Source: Flavobacterium sp. Root186 (GTDB taxonomy: Bacteria > Bacteroidota > Bacteroidia > Flavobacteriales > Flavobacteriaceae). From it: a stretch of DNA of 64,000 bases. Both the position numbers and the translations under genes were made by a program. Under the pieces are notes generated by a model, which saw only the letters and a program-made list of their open reading frames with translations, did not search any database and was not told the DNA's origin. Of this stretch, positions 8,454 through 16,395 are shown piece after piece (the stretch's first letter is position 1; each line of letters opens with the position of its first letter). The stretch lies in contig NZ_LMHW01000015.1 in the NCBI RefSeq assembly GCF_001428525.1, positions 298,554-362,553 on the forward strand, read 5' to 3'.

Positions 8454-9186
8454 TTAATGTTGAACTTGAGCTAAGGTAGTTTTCGATATATGTTTTAGCA
8501 TTTTTGCAGGCTTCTGTTATATTGTGATTTAAAGCTAAATTGGAAGCTATTGCAGCCGAAAGTACACAGCCTGAACCGTGTTTTTCAAAGCATTTTTTAT
8601 GGGTTGGAAGTAAATCAAAAATTTCATTTTTAAAAAATAAAAGATCAGTTCCTATTGCTGATTTGTTATGTCCGCCTTTTAATAAAATATGGGTTGAAAT
8701 CTCATTTTGAGGCCGAAGATTCTTTGAAATAAACCCCGGAAATAAAACTTCAATTTCATTGTAATTCGGTGTAATCAAATCAATTTTAGACAGGATTTTA
8801 TGTAAATCAGAATAATCTTTAATAACCGTAAATTCAAATTTTGTTGTTGATTTTAAAACAGGGTCCCAGACGATTTTAGTTGAAGGAGACAATAGTTTTA
8901 TAGTTGAAACAATTCGGCTTAAATCATGTAAAGAAGAGACAATTCCTATTTTAACTGCACTGATTTTATAATTTAAAAAGAACGTTTCAATAGAACGAAT
9001 AACAAAACTCAAATCTGTCCATTGAACTTCATAAAATGTATTTTCGGTCTGAATTGTATTGGCTGTTGAAATGGCAAAACCAGAAACTTTATGCTGTTCA
9101 AATGTTTTGATATCAGCTAAAATACCAGCGCCGCCCGAAGGATCTAAACCTGCTATTGTTAGTACGAAAGGACGATTTTCTGACAT
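8434..9186 (-). CDS. thiD: Hydroxymethylpyrimidine (phosphate) kinase ThiD
   Basis: A 250-residue ribokinase-fold enzyme that phosphorylates HMP and HMP-phosphate for thiamine synthesis. It shows LTIAGLDPSGGAGILADIKTF at the N terminus, AVKIGIVSS, VWDPVLKS, LITPNYNEIE, HILLKGGH and the anion-hole motif HGSGCVLSAAIAS. Full length. It overlaps the upstream ThiE-like gene by 28 bp and the downstream thiE by 20 bp, in line with a tightly packed operon. Confidence 0.94.
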   Translation of the reverse strand: MSENRPFVLTIAGLDPSGGAGILADIKTFEQHKVSGFAISTANTIQTENTFYEVQWTDLSFVIRSIETFFLNYKISAVKIGIVSSLHDLSRIVSTIKLLSPSTKIVWDPVLKSTTKFEFTVIKDYSDLHKILSKIDLITPNYNEIEVLFPGFISKNLRPQNEISTHILLKGGHNKSAIGTDLLFFKNEIFDLLPTHKKCFEKHGSGCVLSAAIASNLALNHNITEACKNAKTYIENYLSSSSTLIGYHYV

Positions 9187-9758
9187 AATTTAAATTGTTT
9201 TATCGGGTTTTCGTTATTCCAAATTGTTCCTAAAAGTGCGATATCATCAAATCCATTTTCAATTGTTTTTTGAATGTTTTTTGAATCGATTCCACCTAAA
9301 GCAATCGCTTTTGTTTTGTGATTTGTTCTTGATTTTAATGCTTCAAAAAGATCATTTTTTGGGAGATAATTTTCTTTTGAAATACTTTTAAAAACAGGAC
9401 TCAAGAATGCATAATCAAAATTATTTCCCAGAGAATTAAACTCTTCAATAGAATGTGTTGATGTGGAAAAATTATACCTACAAGGTTTTGGAAACCTTGC
9501 CGGAAATCCAAAAGACTCTTTTCTTTCTTTTTCTGAAAAATGAATTCTGTTAATTCCAAAATCTTCTGCTAATAAATGATAACTGTGCAAAACAATTTGA
9601 TCTCTAAATTCTAATTTAATTTGATGAATAAACTGCGCCATTTCCAACTCAGAAAAATCAGGTTTCCGAATATGAAACAAGGGCAGTCCTTCTTCAAATA
9701 AAGAATGAATTATCCTGATTTCATCTGCGAAAGGAAAAGGATTAGAGAATACGATCAT
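9159..9758 (-). CDS. Second ThiE/TenI-like protein
   Basis: A 199-residue protein of the thiamine-phosphate synthase/TenI fold. Recognisable parts are PLFHIRKPDFSE (in place of the usual QLREK-type strand), IVLHSYHLLAEDFGINRIHFSE, the STSTHSIEEF loop, DYAFLSPVFKS and AIALGGID followed by ALLGTIW. Residues that bind pyrophosphate in ThiE are poorly kept, so it may be a TenI-like thiazole tautomerase or a divergent synthase; the sequence does not decide. Its place between thiC and thiD, overlapping thiD by 28 bp, ties it to thiamine synthesis. Confidence 0.8.
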   Translation of the reverse strand: MIVFSNPFPFADEIRIIHSLFEEGLPLFHIRKPDFSELEMAQFIHQIKLEFRDQIVLHSYHLLAEDFGINRIHFSEKERKESFGFPARFPKPCRYNFSTSTHSIEEFNSLGNNFDYAFLSPVFKSISKENYLPKNDLFEALKSRTNHKTKAIALGGIDSKNIQKTIENGFDDIALLGTIWNNENPIKQFKLCQKIVLSY

Positions 9759-9771
9759 ATTTGGTAGTATT

Positions 9772-9858
9772 AAGGTTTTTGTATTAAGTATTAAGACAGT
9801 TGTTTTGACGATTTGAGTTCTGATTAGAAAAAATCTTAATACTTAATACAAAAACCTT
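9772..9858. repeat. Perfect 25-bp inverted repeat between thiC and the ThiE/TenI-like gene
   Basis: Arms 9772-9796 and 9834-9858 are exact reverse complements over 25 bp and are separated by 37 bp. The core phrase is GTATTAAGTATTAAG. The hairpin lies within the thi transcript, just after the thiC stop. It could stabilise the thiC 3' end, separate expression of thiC from the rest, or be a dispersed intergenic repeat. No T-run follows, so a simple terminator is unlikely. Confidence 0.8.
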
Positions 9859-9867
9859 GATTCTAGA

Positions 9868-11691
9868 TTAAATATAAATCTCTTTCCCCTGCTCAATAAA
9901 CTCCTCTGATTTCTCCTGCATTCCTTTTTCTGCAGCAGCGACATCTCTAATTTCCTGAGATATTTTCATAGAGCAGAATTTCGGTCCACACATAGAACAG
10001 AAATGAGCGACTTTCGCTCCATCTGCAGGAAGCGTTTCATCATGAAATTCTCTTGCAGTATCAGGGTCTAAAGCTAGATTAAACTGATCTTCCCAGCGGA
10101 ATTCAAAACGAGCTTTACTCAAAGCATTATCACGATATTGCGCTCCCGGGTGACCTTTTGCTAAATCTGCGGCATGAGCCGAAATTTTATAAGTAATCAC
10201 GCCATCTTTTACATCTTTTTTATTCGGCAAACCAAGATGCTCTTTTGGTGTTACATAACATAACATAGCACAGCCATACCAGCCAATCATTGCAGCCCCA
10301 ATTGCAGACGTAATATGATCGTAACCCGGTGCAATATCTGTAGTTAAAGGACCTAAAGTGTAAAATGGAGCTTCATGGCAATGTTCTAATTGTTTGTCCA
10401 TGTTTTCTTTAATCATGTGCATTGGTACGTGTCCCGGGCCTTCAATGAAAACTTGTACATCATGTTTCCAGGCAATTTTGGTCAATTCGCCTAAAGTTTC
10501 TAATTCTGCAAATTGTGCAGCATCGTTAGCATCAGCAATTGAACCGGGACGCAAACCATCTCCCAAAGAAAAAGCAACATCGTATTGTTTCATGATTTCG
10601 CAGATTTCTTCAAAATGGGTATATAAGAAATTTTCTTTATGGTGAAATAAACACCATTTAGCCATAATTGAACCACCACGTGAAACGATTCCCGTTACAC
10701 GATTTGCAGTTAAATGAATGTATCGAAGTAAAACTCCGGCGTGAATTGTGAAATAAGAAACGCCTTGTTCTGCCTGCTCTATTAAAGTATCGCGGAAAAT
10801 TTCCCAAGTTAAATCTTCAGCAATTCCTTTTACTTTTTCTAATGCTTGATAAATGGGAACGGTCCCAATTGGAACTGGGGAATTACGAATAATCCATTCT
10901 CGGGTTTCGTGAATGTTTTTTCCAGTAGATAAATCCATAATGGTGTCAGCGCCCCAGCGACAAGCCCAAACGGCTTTTTCAACTTCTTCTTCGATAGTTG
11001 AAGTCACAGCACTGTTTCCAATATTGGCATTTATTTTTACCAGGAAATTACGCCCAACAATCATAGGTTCGCTTTCTGGATGGTTGATGTTGTTTGGGAT
11101 TATGGCTCTTCCGCAGGCAACTTCAGAACGAACGAATTCCGGAGTGATTTTGCTTTTTGGTGTATTTGCCCCAAAACTATGACCGCCGTGCTGGCATTGC
11201 ATAGCTTTGGTTTGTTCGTTTAAAAGTTCAATACGCTGATTTTCTCGAATCGCTATATACTCCATTTCCGGCGTAATGATTCCTTGTTTGGCATAATACA
11301 ATTGCGTTACGTTTGCGCCTTTTTTAGCTCTTTTTGGCTGATGCAAATATTCAAAACGAAGGTGATTCAGAGTTTCATCTTTCAGTCGGCTTTGACCGTA
11401 ATCTGACGTTATTTCGCTTAAAATTTCAACATCATTTCGATCTAGAATCCAACTTTCGCGTAAGCGTGGTAATCCTTTTCTAATATCAATTTTAATATTT
11501 GGATCTGTGTATGAACCAGAAGTATCATAAACGGTTACTGGCGGATTTTTTTCAACTCCACCATTTGAAAGTTTGGTATCGCTAAGATGAATCTCGCGCA
11601 TCGCAACTTTTATGGGATGAATTTCTCCATCAATGTAAACTTTTTTAGAATTAGGAAAAGGGGTTCTGGATATTTGTTCTTCTGTAGTCAT
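9868..11691 (-). CDS. thiC: Phosphomethylpyrimidine synthase ThiC
   Basis: A 607-residue radical SAM enzyme that rearranges aminoimidazole ribotide into HMP-phosphate. The unusual C-terminal 4Fe-4S motif CSMCGPKFC is present (Cys 565, 568, 573). Other family stretches are GAREIHLS-like MREIHLSDT, NGGVEKNPPVTVYDTSG, ARRGIITPEME-like QGIITPEMEY, GNSAVTSTIEEEVEK, WGADTIMDLSTG, RNSPVPIGTVPIYQAL, GVLLRYI, SRGGSIMA and the EGPGHVPMH region. Full length for the bacterial family. It follows thiS after 110 bp containing small palindromes. Confidence 0.97.
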   Translation of the reverse strand: MTTEEQISRTPFPNSKKVYIDGEIHPIKVAMREIHLSDTKLSNGGVEKNPPVTVYDTSGSYTDPNIKIDIRKGLPRLRESWILDRNDVEILSEITSDYGQSRLKDETLNHLRFEYLHQPKRAKKGANVTQLYYAKQGIITPEMEYIAIRENQRIELLNEQTKAMQCQHGGHSFGANTPKSKITPEFVRSEVACGRAIIPNNINHPESEPMIVGRNFLVKINANIGNSAVTSTIEEEVEKAVWACRWGADTIMDLSTGKNIHETREWIIRNSPVPIGTVPIYQALEKVKGIAEDLTWEIFRDTLIEQAEQGVSYFTIHAGVLLRYIHLTANRVTGIVSRGGSIMAKWCLFHHKENFLYTHFEEICEIMKQYDVAFSLGDGLRPGSIADANDAAQFAELETLGELTKIAWKHDVQVFIEGPGHVPMHMIKENMDKQLEHCHEAPFYTLGPLTTDIAPGYDHITSAIGAAMIGWYGCAMLCYVTPKEHLGLPNKKDVKDGVITYKISAHAADLAKGHPGAQYRDNALSKARFEFRWEDQFNLALDPDTAREFHDETLPADGAKVAHFCSMCGPKFCSMKISQEIRDVAAAEKGMQEKSEEFIEQGKEIYI

Positions 11692-11737
11692 AAGGAAAAG
11701 AAGTTATGAGTTATAAGTTATGGATTATGAGTTGTAG

Positions 11738-11757
11738 AGACGCACAGCAGTGCGTCT
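11738..11757. repeat. Small palindrome AGACGCAC/GTGCGTCT
   Basis: A perfect 8-bp stem with an AGCA loop lies between thiS and thiC. A closely similar palindrome (GCACTGCAGTGC core) occurs at about 25474-25497, so the two are probably copies of one short dispersed repeat. A TTGGAATTTGGAATTTT phrase follows at about 11773. Confidence 0.6.
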
Positions 11758-11801
11758 ACGTCCAATATGAAATTGGAATTTGGAATTTTTATATTGGGAT
11801 T

Positions 11802-12008
11802 TTAGCCTCCTTGTGTGGCAGAAATAATCAAAATTTCGTCAGTTTCTTGTACGAGGAATTCGTTCCATTTGATTTTTGGAACAACGGTGTTGTTGATAGC
11901 AACGGCGATTCCGTTTTGTTTGTGCGGAATTTCGAGATCGAGCAATGATTGAACGCTTAGCGATTCAGCATTGAAATGTTTGGTTTGTTGATTGATTTTT
12001 AGTTCCAT
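11802..12008 (-). CDS. thiS: Sulfur carrier protein ThiS
   Basis: A 68-residue ubiquitin-fold carrier ending in the required Gly-Gly (ISATQGG). The C-terminal glycine is adenylated by ThiF and converted to a thiocarboxylate that gives sulfur to ThiG. Central family features are GIAVAINNTVVPK and W, then the LLISATQGG-like end. It is the first gene after the TPP riboswitch. Its ATG (12006-12008) lies inside a hairpin arm that pairs with bases 12040-12047, so its translation is probably the regulated step. Confidence 0.94.
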   Translation of the reverse strand: MELKINQQTKHFNAESLSVQSLLDLEIPHKQNGIAVAINNTVVPKIKWNEFLVQETDEILIISATQGG

Positions 12009-12047
12009 TCCTTCTTGAATTAGTATAGAGTTATACTTTAGGAATGG
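12005..12047 (-). promoter_or_regulatory. Start-codon-sequestering hairpin of the TPP riboswitch
   Basis: On the minus strand CCATTCCT (12040-12047) is complementary to AGGAATGG (12005-12012), which contains the thiS ATG and the purines before it. Inside this stem a second perfect hairpin, AGTATA/TATACT with a GAGT loop (12022-12037), brings the arms together. The arrangement suggests translational control of thiS: when the aptamer is bound, the start would be hidden. Seen directly: the complementarity. Inferred: the switching. Confidence 0.7.
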
Positions 12048-12085
12048 CTACAATTGCGCACATAAATGCGTTCAGAAGTCATCTT

Positions 12086-12165
12086 ACTTTTCCCTACGCT
12101 AGTATGAACTAGATCAGGTTCAGAGGGTAAAATCTCAGCCTACAAGTTGTAGACACCCCTAAAGT
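12086..12165 (-). ncRNA. TPP riboswitch aptamer (THI element)
   Basis: The minus strand carries the conserved order of the TPP aptamer: GGGGTG near 12154-12159, GGCTGAGA at about 12132-12139, ACCCTCTGAACCTGATC at about 12113-12129, then a short pairing arm and GCGTAGGGAAAAG ending at about 12087. The first and last elements close helix P1. It stands upstream of thiS and therefore of the whole thiamine cluster, and it represses when thiamine pyrophosphate is abundant. Confidence 0.95.
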
Positions 12166-12171
12166 GTGAAG

Positions 12172-12179
12172 CAAATGTA
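12172..12179 (-). promoter_or_regulatory. -7 box of the thi operon promoter
   Basis: TACATTTG on the minus strand is a perfect TAnnTTTG and lies just upstream of the aptamer, so transcription would begin at about 12165, at the first aptamer bases. No clear TTG is visible at the expected -33 distance. Confidence 0.55.
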
Positions 12180-12259
12180 ATAAAATTTTGTTTGGTTGTT
12201 TGAAAAAGTTTTAAGTTTCAGGTTTCAAGTCATCTTTGGAAACTGAAAACTGAGACTGC

Positions 12260-12820
12260 TTACCGGTTCCTTTTCCAGCAATCTTCAGCGTGATCATTGA
12301 CCATTCCAGTGGCCTGCATGTGAGCATAAATAACAGTCGAACCAACAAATTTAAAACCTCTTTTTTTTAAATCTTTACTGATTTCGTCAGAAAGTGGAGT
12401 AGTGGCAGGGGCGTCTTTTGAAGTTTTGAGATTGTTTATAATTGGTTTTCCATTAGTGAATTTCCAAATATAATCAGAGAAACTGCCAAATTCTTCCTGT
12501 ATTTTCATAAAAGCATGAGCGTTGGAAACAGCCGCTTTTATTTTCAGTTTATTGCGGATGATTCCTGAATTTTGCATTAATTCTTCGATTTTATCTTCTG
12601 AATAAACGGCTATTTTTTTATAATCAAAATGATCGAAAGCATTTCTAAAATTCTCTCTTTTGTTCAAAATAGTAATCCAGCTTAAGCCAGCCTGAAAAGT
12701 TTCTAAAATTAAAAATTCGAATAAAGTAGGGTCATCATAAACCGGAACGCCCCATTCTTCATCATGATATTTTTTATATAAATCGCTGGAAGTGCACCAG
12801 CCGCATCTTATTGGTTCCAT
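12260..12820 (-). CDS. tag: DNA-3-methyladenine glycosylase I
   Basis: A 186-residue base-excision repair enzyme that removes 3-methyladenine from DNA. Signatures are the N-terminal RCGWCTSSDLYKKYHDEEWG with zinc-binding Cys and His residues, LFEFLILETFQAGLSWITIL, then FKFVGSTVIYAHMQATGMVNDH near the C terminus with the second part of the zinc site (H and C in DHAEDC). Length and start fit the family. It is a separate unit from the thi genes, followed downstream by the thi promoter. Confidence 0.95.
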   Translation of the reverse strand: MEPIRCGWCTSSDLYKKYHDEEWGVPVYDDPTLFEFLILETFQAGLSWITILNKRENFRNAFDHFDYKKIAVYSEDKIEELMQNSGIIRNKLKIKAAVSNAHAFMKIQEEFGSFSDYIWKFTNGKPIINNLKTSKDAPATTPLSDEISKDLKKRGFKFVGSTVIYAHMQATGMVNDHAEDCWKRNR

Positions 12821-12840
12821 TTTTTTATTTCAAAAGTATA

Positions 12841-12875
12841 AAAAAACCTCATTTCAGAATGAAATGAGGTTTTTA
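12841..12875 (-). terminator. Intrinsic terminator after the lipoprotein gene
   Basis: AAACCTCATTTC pairs with GAAATGAGGTTT around an AGAAT loop, and on the minus strand it is followed by a T-run. It separates the lipoprotein gene from tag. Confidence 0.85.
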
Positions 12876-12887
12876 ATTGTAAGAACT

Positions 12888-13337
12888 TTATTTTCTCGTG
12901 TATTCAGTTAAAGCATATATAGTATTGTCATTACCATTAGTAATCTTTAATCTTAATGTTGTTTCATCTAATCGTAAAATCTCATAAATAAATTCGTTGT
13001 TTAAGACGTCTTTGTTTTTTAAGATGTTATTTGATTTTGACCATGTTCCATCATTATTATATTCTTTACATTTTGAATTAACATACTCATATTGTATTTC
13101 TTTATAATTTCCATTTTCTAAAAAATCAATCTGATCATTGCTGCATCCGCCTTCCGGTGTGATTGGTAGTAGAAGTTCAGTACCATTTAAAATGTTTCCT
13201 CTTTTTGTAAGCTCCCATTTACCGATAATTGAAACATCTTGCTTACCACCCCCGTTATCATTGTCATTATTATCATTACTGCTGCATGATGATACAAAAA
13301 GTCCAATAGACATTAATAAAACTGCTAATTTTTTCAT
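12888..13337 (-). CDS. Small lipoprotein, lipocalin-like
   Basis: A 149-residue exported lipoprotein. The signal MKKLAVLLMSIGLFVSSC has the lipidated Cys at residue 18, followed by an Asn/Asp/Gly-rich linker. The body begins IIGKWELTKRG and contains NGTWSKSNNIL and ETTLRLKITNGND, a pattern like the Bacteroidetes lipocalin-like or DUF5004-type proteins. No ligand or enzymatic function can be inferred. It probably sits in the outer membrane or faces the periplasm. Confidence 0.75.
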   Translation of the reverse strand: MKKLAVLLMSIGLFVSSCSSNDNNDNDNGGGKQDVSIIGKWELTKRGNILNGTELLLPITPEGGCSNDQIDFLENGNYKEIQYEYVNSKCKEYNNDGTWSKSNNILKNKDVLNNEFIYEILRLDETTLRLKITNGNDNTIYALTEYTRK

Positions 13338-13436
13338 TGTTACTTAATTTAGTTTAAAATTTATTAAGCAACAAATATAAGTTATTTCTTTAAAAACAAG
13401 TTATAGTTTTATTATTTTTCTTACAAAAAATATGTT

Positions 13437-14132
13437 TTACGTGTTTGTTTCTTTATATGAAGGATCTTGGTCTAAATATTTTTTAATCAAATGATGCCCT
13501 AAATAAATGGCAGGCGTTAATAAAATAGCGATTGATAATTTAAATGTATAGCCAATGAGCCCAGACGAAATAAAGGTGTCAAAATCAATTTTTCCCGGAA
13601 GCCAGAAAGCAATTCCAAGTACAATAAAGGAATCAAATAACTGAGAAATTACGGTAGAACCGGTTGCTCTTAACCATATTTTCTTTTCTCCTGTTCTGTT
13701 TTTGAAAAACCAAAAAATCCATACATCAATTAATTGCGATACCATAAAAGCAATTATGCTTCCGAAAATAATCCACATACTCTGCCCAAAAACAGCTTCA
13801 AATTGTTGATCATTCACCGGGCTTATTCCTTTTGCTGCCGGGATTACAATGGCCATAAATAAAATCAAAAAAGCATATGCAATTAGACAAGCGGTTATAA
13901 AAGAGAGTTTTTTTACTCCTTTTTCTCCAAAGTATTCATTTATTAAATCGGTAGTTAAAAAAACAATCGGCCAGGGCAAAATTCCTATACTCATTACAAA
14001 AGGGCCAATCTGAATTAATTTTCCTCCAATAAGTTCAGCCACAACGGCATTCGTTATAAATATTCCTGCAAGAATTACAAAAACAATTTCTTTTCGGGTT
14101 TTAAACATGTTATTTTGGTTATGATGATTCAA
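13437..14132 (-). CDS. Queuosine precursor transporter (YhhQ/VUT family)
   Basis: A 231-residue inner-membrane protein with about six hydrophobic segments, matching the VUT/YhhQ family that imports queuine or preQ precursors. Family features include NAVVAELIGGKL, ILPWPIVFLTTDLINEYFGEKGVKK, FMVSQLIDVWIFWFFKNRTGEKKIWLRATGSTVISQLFDSF (seen in pieces) and the GLIGYTFKL end. The start may be at MNHHNQ or at the later MFKTRK (13 nt upstream of residue 9). queG, the last step of queuosine synthesis, lies at the other end of this window, but not in the same operon. Confidence 0.9.
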   Translation of the reverse strand: MNHHNQNNMFKTRKEIVFVILAGIFITNAVVAELIGGKLIQIGPFVMSIGILPWPIVFLTTDLINEYFGEKGVKKLSFITACLIAYAFLILFMAIVIPAAKGISPVNDQQFEAVFGQSMWIIFGSIIAFMVSQLIDVWIFWFFKNRTGEKKIWLRATGSTVISQLFDSFIVLGIAFWLPGKIDFDTFISSGLIGYTFKLSIAILLTPAIYLGHHLIKKYLDQDPSYKETNT

Positions 14133-14178
14133 ATTTAAACTATTTCTTCAAATGTTTAAAATGGATTAATAAGTTCGT

Positions 14179-14208
14179 TTGAAGTTTGGTTCTGATTGGT
14201 TAATTTTG
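14179..14208 (+). promoter_or_regulatory. Promoter of the M3 peptidase gene
   Basis: TTG at 14179-14181, 19 nt, then TAATTTTG at 14201-14208 is an excellent Bacteroidetes-type promoter. The TTG was available as an alternative start codon for a longer peptidase, but it is better explained as the -33 element. Confidence 0.75.
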
Positions 14209-14268
14209 AGATTCTGCGATATTTTCTTTTGGAATAGTTTAGACAGAAAATTATTAATGCATTTTATT

Positions 14269-16332
14269 ATGAAAACACAAATTGATTTAAATAATCCCTT
14301 GCTTCAGGAGTGGTCTGGTGCTTATGGCGGAGTTCCGGATTTTACAAAATATAAAATCTCAGATTTTAAACCTGCAATTGAGTTTGCTATTCAGGAAAAA
14401 TTAGATGAAATTGAAGCAATTGCAAACAGCACTGAAGAACCTACTTTTGATAATACAATAGTTGCTTTAGAGCTTTCTGGCGAAAAACTAGATAGAATTC
14501 ATGCCGTTTACGGAATTTACAGATCAAATTTAAGCAGTCCTGAATTTAACGTAGTTGATACAGAAATGTCTCCAAAACTGGCAGAAATTAGTGATAAACT
14601 GTATCAAAACGATAAATTGTTCCTGAGAATTGAAAAACTGTATAATGCTGCCGAAAGTAAAAAGTTAAATGATGAACAACAACGTTTGCTATGGCTTTAT
14701 TATACTGATTTTGTACGAGAAGGAGCTGAATTAAATGAAGAAGATAAAAAGGAAGTAGCCAAAATTAATCAGGAACTTGCCGGACTTTTTACTCTTTTCA
14801 GTCAAAAACTATTGACAGAAGAAAACGATCAGTTTTTAGAATTAGAATCTGAAAATGATTTGCATGGTTTGCCTGAGGAGTTTAAAAACGCCGCAATTGC
14901 TGAAGCTAAAGAAAGAAATCTGAATATTTTGGCTAGTATTGGTAATACAAGATCTTCGATAGAACCATTTCTAACTTTCTCGAATCGAAGAGATTTAAGA
15001 GAAAAAGCATTTGATATTTTTGTTAAACGTGGTGATAACAGGAATCAAAATGATACCAATGAAACGTTAGTTTCAATTTTACAGCTACGTGCGAAGAAAG
15101 CCAAAATATTAGGCTTTAAGAATTTTGCAGAGTGGAGTTTGTCTAATAAAATGGCTAAAGATCCAAAGAAAACTTTGGATTTAATGGAATCTGTCTGGAA
15201 ACCAGCTGTCGAAAAAGTAAAAAATGATGTAGTGGCAATGCAGGAAATGGTAAATAACGAAGGTGGGAATTTTAAAATCCAGCCTTGGGATTATCGTTAT
15301 TATGCAGAAAAAGTCCGTAAAGAAAAATATGATTTAGACCAAAACGAGATAAAGCAATATCTTCAGTTAGAAAATTTGCGTGAAGCGATGTTTTGGGTTG
15401 CAGGCGAATTATTTAATTTAGGATTTAAACAATTATTTGATGTTCCGGTTTATCATCCTGATGTTCGAGTTTGGGAAGTGAATCATAGAAATACGGGTAA
15501 ATTAATCGGATTGTGGTATTTTGATCCTTACGCACGTGTTGGCAAACGTTCTGGAGCGTGGATGAATTCCCATAGAGATCAACAAAAAATAAAACAAAAC
15601 GTACTGCCTATAGTATCGAATAACTGCAATTTTATAAAAGGAAATAGTGATGATCCGGTATTGATTTCGTGGGATGATGCTACAACTTTATTTCATGAAT
15701 TTGGACACGCTTTGCACGGATTATGTTCAAATGTTACTTATCCGAGTTTATCGGGAACTTCGGTTGCGAGAGATTATGTTGAATTTCCTTCGCAATTACT
15801 AGAGCATTGGCTGGCAACTCCGGAAGTGTTAAATAAGTTTGCCCTTCATTATAAAACAAATCTGCCATTGTCAGAATCTCTGGTAGAAAGAATAGAAAAA
15901 GCGGCGAATTTTAATGAAGGTTTTGCAACCGTAGAAACAATTTCGAGTTCTTTTGTGGATATGAAACTACACTTAACGACTGAAACGGTTGATCCGCATC
16001 AATTTGAAAAAGATGTTTTGGAGGAAATTAATATGCCGTCAGAGATTGTGATGCGCCATAGAATTCCGCAATTTGCTCATATCTTTTCAAGTGATGGCTA
16101 CGCAGCCGGATATTACAGCTATTTGTGGGCAGATGTAATAAATGCAGACGCTTATGAAGCTTTTCTGGAAGGAGAGGGACCTTATGATAAAAAAGTGGCA
16201 GAACGTCTTTACGAGATTGTTTTAAGTGTTGGGAATAGTGTAGATAATGAAAATATGTATGAGAATTTTAGAGGCCATGCTCCAAAATCTGACGCTTTGA
16301 TGCGTGCGAGAAATTTTCCAATTGAAAATTAA
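14269..16332 (+). CDS. M3 family zinc metallopeptidase (peptidyl-dipeptidase/oligopeptidase)
   Basis: A 687-residue thimet-oligopeptidase-type enzyme that degrades short peptides. The zinc motif HEFGH is at residues 476-480, and EFPSQLLEHW supplies the third zinc ligand region. The N terminus (NPLLQEWSGAYGGVPDFTKYK) matches Dcp-like members; no signal peptide is seen, so it should be cytoplasmic, unless the outer-membrane or periplasmic forms are trimmed. I chose ATG 14269 because the promoter occupies 14179-14208, which rules out the upstream TTG; ATG 14257 is a possible alternative. Confidence 0.93.
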   Translation: MKTQIDLNNPLLQEWSGAYGGVPDFTKYKISDFKPAIEFAIQEKLDEIEAIANSTEEPTFDNTIVALELSGEKLDRIHAVYGIYRSNLSSPEFNVVDTEMSPKLAEISDKLYQNDKLFLRIEKLYNAAESKKLNDEQQRLLWLYYTDFVREGAELNEEDKKEVAKINQELAGLFTLFSQKLLTEENDQFLELESENDLHGLPEEFKNAAIAEAKERNLNILASIGNTRSSIEPFLTFSNRRDLREKAFDIFVKRGDNRNQNDTNETLVSILQLRAKKAKILGFKNFAEWSLSNKMAKDPKKTLDLMESVWKPAVEKVKNDVVAMQEMVNNEGGNFKIQPWDYRYYAEKVRKEKYDLDQNEIKQYLQLENLREAMFWVAGELFNLGFKQLFDVPVYHPDVRVWEVNHRNTGKLIGLWYFDPYARVGKRSGAWMNSHRDQQKIKQNVLPIVSNNCNFIKGNSDDPVLISWDDATTLFHEFGHALHGLCSNVTYPSLSGTSVARDYVEFPSQLLEHWLATPEVLNKFALHYKTNLPLSESLVERIEKAANFNEGFATVETISSSFVDMKLHLTTETVDPHQFEKDVLEEINMPSEIVMRHRIPQFAHIFSSDGYAAGYYSYLWADVINADAYEAFLEGEGPYDKKVAERLYEIVLSVGNSVDNENMYENFRGHAPKSDALMRARNFPIEN

Positions 16333-16345
16333 AAACTGAAAATAA

Positions 16346-16379
16346 AAAAAGCCCGAATAAATTAATATTCGGGCTTTTT
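16346..16379. terminator. Bidirectional terminator between the M3 peptidase and tsf
   Basis: AAAGCCCGAATA pairs with TATTCGGGCTTT, with an A-run on one side and a T-run on the other. It serves both convergent genes. Confidence 0.9.
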
Positions 16380-16395
16380 ATATTGAAATAATATA

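Noticed and set aside
5308..12008. The thi cluster as horizontally acquired
   Set aside because: Base composition and gene order look like the rest of the window; only the GxxExxY cassette is foreign-looking.
14179..14268. N-terminal extension of the M3 peptidase from a TTG start
   Set aside because: The TTG and the following 29 bases form a full promoter, and the extra residues are not family-like.
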